Shown here piece by piece: positions 16,831 through 22,035 of a stretch of DNA of 22,035 nucleotides; within the stretch, counting starts at the first letter, position 1; each line of letters starts with the position of its first letter. The notes under the pieces were generated by a model. The model made no database searches. It had not been told where the DNA came from and saw only the letters and a list, made by a program, of their open reading frames with translations. The stretch lies in NCBI GenBank assembly GCA_008000375.1, contig SMOI01000478.1, positions 1-22,035 of the forward strand, given 5' to 3'. Made by a program: the position numbers and the translations under genes. Origin of the DNA: Poteriospumella lacustris (taxonomy: Eukaryota > Sar > Chrysophyceae > Chromulinales > Dinobryaceae).

Positions 16831-18918
16831 AGAAGACTGGTGTGAAGGGGATTGGGGACGTTTCCATGGAGGAGTGTTCGGATGCTGCGAAGTACCTGGG
16901 GGCGTTGCAGCACGAGGCTTGCGCTTGTCGGTCGCTGGGTAACGCGTATCTGAAGAACGACGATGTCCGTAGCCATGAATGGTTGAATGCGCAGACGTCG
17001 AAGGGGATGACGCACGTCCAGAACTGCCCGTGAGCTTGCGCTGAGGCAGTGTAGGAGGGCGCGGAGATTGCGACCCACGAAACGGCGTGTGAGCGTTGTC
17101 AGACGAACGAATTGGAGTGTTCGAGGGAATAGCATTGAGGCTACCCGGATCATCAACGAAATCATCATCCTGGGAACGCGCGTCCGCCAAAGAGAGTTGG
17201 GAATCAGCCGCAGCGGGGACGAAGGCCGTTTCCGCGGTGTCAGCATACATGTTGCCGTCATCAAGAGTATCTTCCTGCTCGGGGTATACCATGTCTTCCG
17301 GGTAGGGTTCTGGGTCTGAATCATCCTCAGAGTTGGAACTGTCCTCGGAAAGGAGTGTTGGAGCAGGCATGATGGCATTCACATGCTGAGTGCGATGTCG
17401 AGGCCTTGCCGTGTTGGTACCACCATGATATGCAGTACCTCCGAAGAATTGTTCGAAAGTGCGACAATCACGATACACATTGAAGTGCTGGTTGACATAT
17501 TGACCGAACGCGGAAAGGTATCGATGAAAATTGGTAATCGACTGGGAGTTCGAGGCCATAGACGTTGAGCCGGGGCCACGAGCATTGACGTTATCCTGCA
17601 GGTATGCAGTGTGTAGACGCCAACCGTATTCAAAAGGGATTTTCGAAAGAAAAACCTTCAGAATACCCAAGTCTTTGGTGGAAAGCTTTGGAATCAAATC
17701 AGCAGGCAAGAGGCCCGTGATGAGGTCATAAGCCATGGTGAATTCACGTATGTACGTGAGAAGCGCTGAGTAGAAAGGACGATAGTCACGCGAAGAAGGG
17801 CGATACTTGGAATCATCCAACTTGAAGCGCACAGATCGATCGAGCCGATTGATCACCTCGTAGGGCGTGCTGGGTGCCATTTCAAACTGAAGAAGTTGGA
17901 AGACTTGATCCGCATCGAGGGCTTGAAACGTGGCATAGTTGAGACGTGGATGTCTCGCCATGATTTCACGCACGATCGCTGGACGAATCAGGGAAGGCAC
18001 TTGCAAGGGAATACGATAGCGATACTGGTAGTCAATCACATCCGTAACGAACTTGATGATTGCGTTGACCGAAAGGCTCGTAAGTTCAATGTCGTGTCTC
18101 GGAGGGTGTAACACAACTTGGGTGGGAGTGTTGGCACTCAGGTCAGTAGAACCACGCACTGCTCGAGTGGTTTGAGAGAGTCGACGATTCCCGGCGGTCA
18201 GACCAGAAACCAAGCCAGCAAAGTGATTAGCTGCTGCATTCGGGAGAGCAGGAGCAGATGACGGAGGCGGGGCAGTTTGACTCGCTTGCGCGGTAGGAGC
18301 AGCGGAAGCGACCGGGGCAACCTGGGGTACTGGAGGCACTTGAGCCGCAGGAGCCGCAGGAGCCGCAGGAGCTGCTTGAGTGACTTGGACAGCACGACCA
18401 GCTGGAGTAGCTGGAGCAAGGGGTGTGGCCTGAGCAGTTTGGAAAGCAGCCGTGTCATCCTGTTCCCATTGCAAGGGAATGGCAGAGAGCTGGGATGTGC
18501 GACGTACTAACGGAATCCGAACATTGGGGGTATCCAGGAACAGATGCGCCCCAGCTCCTAACTCTTCAAAAGTATACTCATGAGGAGAAGAAGTGTGGAT
18601 TACCGAAGGTGATTGATCTCTAGGAGAGCGGGCAGGTACTGATGTCACAGCTATGGTCGCTGGATCAGGTGCAGGAGCCGGAGGCGCAGCGGGCACAGAA
18701 ACTGTGACAGCTGGCACTGGCACTGGTGCAACAGAAAGACGTTGATTAACCGCGTCTGTCAAGTGCTGGACCGCCACCAGGAGTCCTTCGAGGAGCTGGC
18801 GATTCTGACCGGCTGTGGTCTGAGAAGTATTTCCCTGCAGCTGAGGAAAGGCCAAGGCCCCACGATCGAGCTGGAGGGAGTCATCCACAGACTCAGCAGG
18901 CTGACGTTGAGAAGACAT
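16828..18918 (-). CDS. Gag-like capsid polyprotein of the LTR element
   Basis: 696 aa from an ATG at 18918, only 40 bp inside the 5' LTR, to a TGA at 16828-16830. The N-terminal third is rich in Ala, Pro and Gln, with 9-bp repeats giving AP-AAPAAP-type sequence. The central part (about residues 280-490, with INFHRYLSAFGQYVNQHFN and FKLDDSKYRP) is mixed helical sequence and probably the capsid domain. The C-terminal part has an acidic stretch (LLSEDSSNSEDDSDPEPY) followed by a Ser/Pro/Arg-rich basic tail that may bind RNA. No CCHC zinc knuckle is present. Identity as Gag follows from position, lack of enzymatic motifs and size rather than a recognised motif. Confidence 0.85.
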   Translation of the reverse strand: MSSQRQPAESVDDSLQLDRGALAFPQLQGNTSQTTAGQNRQLLEGLLVAVQHLTDAVNQRLSVAPVPVPAVTVSVPAAPPAPAPDPATIAVTSVPARSPRDQSPSVIHTSSPHEYTFEELGAGAHLFLDTPNVRIPLVRRTSQLSAIPLQWEQDDTAAFQTAQATPLAPATPAGRAVQVTQAAPAAPAAPAAQVPPVPQVAPVASAAPTAQASQTAPPPSSAPALPNAAANHFAGLVSGLTAGNRRLSQTTRAVRGSTDLSANTPTQVVLHPPRHDIELTSLSVNAIIKFVTDVIDYQYRYRIPLQVPSLIRPAIVREIMARHPRLNYATFQALDADQVFQLLQFEMAPSTPYEVINRLDRSVRFKLDDSKYRPSSRDYRPFYSALLTYIREFTMAYDLITGLLPADLIPKLSTKDLGILKVFLSKIPFEYGWRLHTAYLQDNVNARGPGSTSMASNSQSITNFHRYLSAFGQYVNQHFNVYRDCRTFEQFFGGTAYHGGTNTARPRHRTQHVNAIMPAPTLLSEDSSNSEDDSDPEPYPEDMVYPEQEDTLDDGNMYADTAETAFVPAAADSQLSLADARSQDDDFVDDPGSLNAIPSNTPIRSSDNAHTPFRGSQSPRPPTLPQRKLTGSSGRASSPSTSAHSTIHGYGHRRSSDTRYPATDKRKPRAATPPGTSQHPNTPPWKRPQSPSHQSS
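18342..18371. repeat. 9-bp tandem repeat in gag
   Basis: Three perfect GAGCCGCAG units (18342-18350, 18351-18359, 18360-18368) followed by a partial unit. They encode the Ala/Pro repeats of Gag on the minus strand and keep the reading frame. Confidence 0.85.
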
Positions 18919-18935
18919 TGAAATGAAGTTTTGGT

Positions 18936-18958
18936 TACCGAAAAACGGTAGTGATCAC
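18936..18958 (-). other. Primer-binding-site region with hairpin and palindrome
   Basis: Immediately inside the 5' LTR the sense strand has the 8-bp palindrome GTGATCAC (18951-18958), then TACCG-TTTTT-CGGTA (18936-18950), a 5-bp hairpin. A normal tRNA primer-binding site would begin with TGG, complementary to the tRNA CCA end; none is found at the junction. The primer is therefore unidentified. Confidence 0.5.
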
Positions 18959-19269
18959 TGTGGTGTTATAAGGGTAACACACTAGAAAAGCTTGGGATCT
19001 AAGTGACCTATTCACTGGGATCTACAAGGCTGGTAACGTTAGTGTCCGAAAAGGCGCACTAACAATACCTTCAGGTCCGAAAAGGAACACTGAAGTAATA
19101 ACCAGACGAGAAGAAATAGAGGATAGGTTAATTAGATGTGTTTACACATCAGGTGATGGAAGAACCATCAACCACAACGAACCCACAGACGGAGGCCGGA
19201 GAGGAACGTGTGGTGATGGTAACTAAGAAACTATAAGCTAAATATAGAGGTAGTCGGCATTTAGCGTCA
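18959..19269 (-). repeat. Right LTR (5' LTR with respect to gag-pol)
   Basis: 311-bp direct repeat identical by eye to 9851-10161. On the sense (minus) strand it starts TGACGC and soon has TCTATATTTAG (about 19249-19239), a TATA-like sequence very near the LTR start. The same stretch encodes the last residues and the TAG of the upstream Myb gene. Confidence 0.97.
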
Positions 19270-20493
19270 CAGTGTTCTCGGAAGCGTGATGCTCCAAGCT
19301 CACAACCTCACCCATTCCGATGGGATGAAAGTCGTGGTCATCGCCAAACAAATTGGGCGAGTCGGGAATTTGATAGTGGCAGAAAGTTGTGTGCGAGGGA
19401 GTGAGGTTTTTCGTGCAGGACACGGATATACTACTGGAACGCATGCTGAGCAGCGTTCGGATCGAAGGCAAGCGATCATATGATCCAATTTGGTAAGAGC
19501 GGAACACTTGTTGCATTTCCTTCAAAACGTGGGAAAACGCCAAGCGGTCCTTTTCGACAGGATGGCAGGGCAACGAAGATATCGTTGCAGTTCGTGGTGT
19601 GGACAGTTCCGTATTGCAGCCAAACTCGAAAAAATTGAACGATTCTTGAAGAGTGTCGAGGCTTGAGCAAACACTGGCAGCTGAGTCCATAAATGGCGAA
19701 TGACAACGGGAAACGCTGGAATCAATCTTCTCTAACAGACGAGAAATGCTCTGATCCAGATCGGGTCCTTCGTCGGTGGGCAAGTTGAAAAACTCGAAAG
19801 TCGGCTCGGCAAGGCTCAGAGTAAGACCCTGACCCAAATTTGGTCGCTTGGATACTCTGCTGTTTTTGGTGGGTTGCTTTTCTCGGGGTCTCTTTTTGGG
19901 TGTCTCAGCAGACTCCGCGAATGCATCGCCCCACTTGAACTCCTCGACGTCGGTGTCATTGTCAGTGTCCATGTTGTCGTCGCTCGTAATAGAGCTACTT
20001 CTGCTGGATGATTTGCGAGTGTCATCCTATCATAAAAGCAAGGGAACAAATTGTCACTTCGTTGTTCTCTTTCACAAACAGTCAGTGTTGCTCACCTTCG
20101 AGTCGGGAGCAGAGAAAGATGACGGTTTTCCCATCTTCCCCTCCTTCATCTTGTCCATCTTTTGGAAGTACTTCTGTGCATGCGTTCTAATCTGCACAAC
20201 AGTGCGAGTTTTCACCAACTCGGCAATTTGCTTCCATTGCTTATTGTAGAGTTGCAGGCCTTGAAGAAAGAGAGAGTGCTCCTCGCTGGTCCATCGACCT
20301 GTTGAAAAAGCAAACCCAAGATGAACACATGTTTTCCAACATCGCATCCAAGTATGACTCTATACCATACCTGCTTTGACATCACTTCCGTCAAACTGAT
20401 CCAAGTTGTCTCTCTATCAGGCAGGAACGGCCGTTCAACACTTCTCTTCTGAACAGATGACATAGCTGGTCGTACCTGCATCACCACTTCCAT
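19238..20493 (-). CDS. SHAQKYF-class single-repeat Myb transcription factor, 4 exons, 3' end replaced by LTR
   Basis: Exons 20493-20476, 20413-20371, 20298-20096 and 20026-19238 (350 aa), introns of 62, 72 and 69 bp. The splices keep the frame and give a clean entry into the Myb repeat (DGSDVKAGRWTSEEHSLFL). The Myb-like repeat (about residues 20-70) has the three spaced Trp/aromatic positions and ends in TRTVVQIRTHAQKYFQK, the hallmark of the SHAQKYF class known from plants, stramenopiles and amoebae. Downstream are basic segments (KKRPREK, RVSKRPN), likely nuclear signals, and a long Ser-rich C-terminal region. After ...HHASENT the frame enters the LTR at 19269, which supplies nine residues and the TAG; the native C-terminus is lost. 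The 18-nt first exon (MEVVMQ) is the least certain part. The gene reads in the same direction as gag-pol, so its transcripts run into the 5' LTR. Confidence 0.8.
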
Positions 20494-20879
20494 CTTGCTA
20501 ATGAACTACCCTTCCAGACAACGCTCTCCACCCTCGACCGCGAACAAACAAACTGTTTTGATGCGATACTTCGAGAACAGATTGTTGTCGCTATTAGCTG
20601 TTGACAAGCAACTAGCGATAAAATTTTTGCGAACGGCCCGTACGGGAACGGTCAAAGATATGCTTCTGGGAGCCTCCTTGAAGTTATCCTGGACAATCTG
20701 GGAGTTTTGGTCCTGGGAGTCCGGGACAAAGCGCACTCCGTTTTTATTGACCCAGAAACCCGGAAATAATTATCAGTACTCAGTTGCAAAGACTATCATC
20801 TATCATCATATACTTGATACATTTATGATTGATTTATTCACGATAATCAGTTTTCTATTGTCACTGCAGCTGCCCAAAG
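20494..20879. promoter_or_regulatory. Divergent promoter region between the Myb gene and the right-edge gene
   Basis: 386 bp between the chosen start codons. The right half (20765-20870) is strongly AT-rich, with TATCATCTATCATCATA-like repeats, as expected of a core promoter. A plus-strand frame open from 20501 to 20905 lies here, but it has no recognisable protein features and would leave only 7 bp between divergent ATGs, so it is treated as non-coding. Confidence 0.45.
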
Positions 20880-22035
20880 ATGAAGGTACGATAAGTTTGC
20901 TGTGAGCTTGCCTGAAGGTTTTTACAGTTCTTGGCATTCATAACAGAGGAGTGTGTTCGAGCTGGAAGAGGATGGGGATCATATCAACGAAGGTATAGAA
21001 CATGAGAATGATATGTAGACTGTTGTGTTTTGAATGACAATTGATGCTCTGTCCAGGTTTTTCTGAAGATCGGACCCTTGCGGCGATTGTTCGGGCACCA
21101 GTAATGAGTTCCTCGCAACTCGAGCTATTGCGTCAGTCGATTTTGAGGACCACATTCATTTTCGATTCGGTTGGTCCTGTTTCGAATGAAGCCAACAATA
21201 AAGCCTCCGCGATGCCACCTGTGCGAACTGTTATGATCAGTCAGTCACGAAATTCTGGAAGCGTGAATTCTGCAAGCTCGATCCTCAGTCGATTGTCGGT
21301 AGCAGAGACACTTCCTCTTCCCCTTCTACAGCGATTTCAAGGATTAGACATCAACCAAATGATAGAAGACCAGCGAAGGAGAAAAGAAATGAGAGAAGCG
21401 GCTTTAGCAAAGGAACGTGAAGAGGCAGAAGCAAAGGCGCGACTCCTAGCTTCGTCAAAGCCGAAGATCGACAGCATATATGACGACGAAGACGTGGATG
21501 GATCTGGTTATGAACTGTTTCAACAACCAGTGCATAGTCACACTCGTTCGAAACCATTGGTAGAATCAAACTCAGCAAAAACATTCATTTTTCCGGTGGC
21601 GTACACCCCTATCGTCATTTTCGACGACGGCGACAACAGCAACACCAACAACTTGGAATCTTCAAAGTTGACGGACAGCAACACTGTGTCAAGAAAGACA
21701 AGATTTGGTTCTGTCGATGTGGAAGGTCGACGGGTTAAGGTTGACAGTGTCGAAGTCGGTGCGGGTCTGAATATCAATGGATCGATGATACCGTCTGCCA
21801 GTGAATCTAGCAAGGATAGTGCCTCAGCCTCAACAAACACCGCGCACAGTGTGTCCTTAAAGTTCATTCGGCCGCTGCGGCCGTTGCCGCTTCTAAAACC
21901 ATTGTCAGGTCAACCGACCAACAATCCAAGTGGAAGTACCATGACTGTTACAGAGTCAGTGATGTTTCAACCCGACACGGTTCAAGAAATTTGGTTGCGC
22001 TATCAAAAAGAGCGGCAATTGCTATCTTCTCAATC
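20880..22035 (+). CDS. Unrecognised protein, 3'-partial, 3 exons visible
   Basis: Proposed exons 20880-20885, 20947-20992 and 21057-22035 (runs off the right edge), introns 61 and 64 bp. The last exon is open for 979 nt. Splicing gives a start MKRSVFELEEDGDHINEG leading to FSEDRTLAAIVRAPVM. About 342 residues are visible. The protein is hydrophilic and Ser/Asn-rich. It contains a charged coiled-coil-like segment (QRRRKEMREAALAKEREE, about 21370-21423), an acidic patch (IYDDEDVDG) and no membrane segment. I recognise no domain. The long exon is convincing by its openness and composition. The 6-nt first coding exon is a guess based on an in-frame ATG and good splice sites, and the true start may be elsewhere. 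Confidence 0.6.

Larger units (their letters stand above)
9851..19269 (-). mobile_element. Ty3/gypsy-type LTR retrotransposon with an additional antisense ORF
   Basis: A complete-looking 9,419-bp element flanked by two 311-bp direct LTRs that appear identical base for base. LTRs start TG and end CA. Gag-pol reads on the minus strand: gag 18918-16828, pol 16827-12568. Domain order is protease, RT, RNase H, integrase, GPY/F, then a chromodomain-like segment; integrase after RNase H places it in Ty3/gypsy. The extra ORF on the plus strand (10588-12144) occupies the space between pol and the 3' LTR. Long intact frames and identical LTRs indicate a recent, possibly active copy. No target-site duplication is seen: the flank is TACGG before the left LTR and CAGTG after the right one. 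Confidence 0.95.

Noticed and set aside
16803-17378. 191-codon minus-strand frame overlapping the gag 3' end
   Set aside because: Considered as a frameshift product linking gag and pol, but gag and pol are already in the same frame, so no shift is needed; it shadows gag.
9851-19269. Endogenous retrovirus with an envelope gene
   Set aside because: No sense-strand frame with signal peptide and membrane anchor lies between pol and the 3' LTR; the only large ORF there is antisense and soluble-looking.
20212-20493. Single-exon reading of the Myb 5' end (MEVVMQVRPAMSSVQ...)
   Set aside because: That frame runs past the Myb repeat in the wrong frame; splicing 20414-20475 and 20299-20370 gives a continuous entry into the repeat instead.
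20501-20905. Plus-strand frame starting MNYPSRQRS as the 5' exon of the right-edge gene
   Set aside because: It cannot be joined in frame to the next exon by any GT-AG pair I found, would overlap the Myb promoter with 7 bp between ATGs, and has no protein-like features.

Overview
The window is nuclear DNA of a compact, intron-bearing eukaryote, probably unicellular. Eight host genes lie a few hundred bases apart, and twelve predicted GT-AG introns are all 59-80 bp long. A single-repeat Myb protein of the SHAQKYF class (here with THAQKYF) and a metazoan-like O-GlcNAc transferase would fit a stramenopile such as a diatom or oomycete. That placement is an inference, and an amoebozoan or another protist cannot be excluded.

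Left host block (1-9863): the 3' part of a purple acid phosphatase (+, runs in from the left edge); a JmjC/cupin-8 oxygenase with an acidic insert (-); a three-exon O-GlcNAc transferase (+); a two-exon SERINC/TMS1-type membrane protein (+); a secreted phosphodiester glycosidase (NAGPA-like domain, -); and a three-exon small two-helix membrane protein resembling ribonuclease kappa (+). The last of these runs straight into a retrotransposon.

Retrotransposon (9851-19269, 9,419 bp): a Ty3/gypsy-type LTR element with its gag-pol on the minus strand. Its 311-bp LTRs begin TG, end CA and look identical, so the element is young. Gag (696 aa, no zinc knuckle) and Pol lie in one uninterrupted frame split by a single TGA. 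Pol carries protease, RT, RNase H, integrase, GPY/F, a chromodomain-like segment and a further C-terminal domain. Between pol and the 3' LTR there is an unusual ORF of 518 codons on the opposite strand. It is preceded by a G-rich tract with a G-quadruplex motif and followed by a near-perfect 33-nt hairpin that separates it from the convergent pol.

Right host block (19238-22035): a four-exon SHAQKYF-class Myb gene (-) whose 3' end also runs into the LTR, and, head to head with it, the 5' part of an unrecognised gene (+) that leaves the right edge.

The most notable observations are these. The LTR supplies the stop codons of both flanking host genes. There is no target-site duplication despite identical LTRs, which suggests recombination, deletion or misassembly. 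The element has an antisense ORF with a possible cysteine-protease-like C-H-D pattern. Gag and Pol appear to be linked by stop-codon readthrough. The RT active site reads I-F-D-N instead of Y-x-D-D. No tRNA, rRNA or CRISPR was seen.
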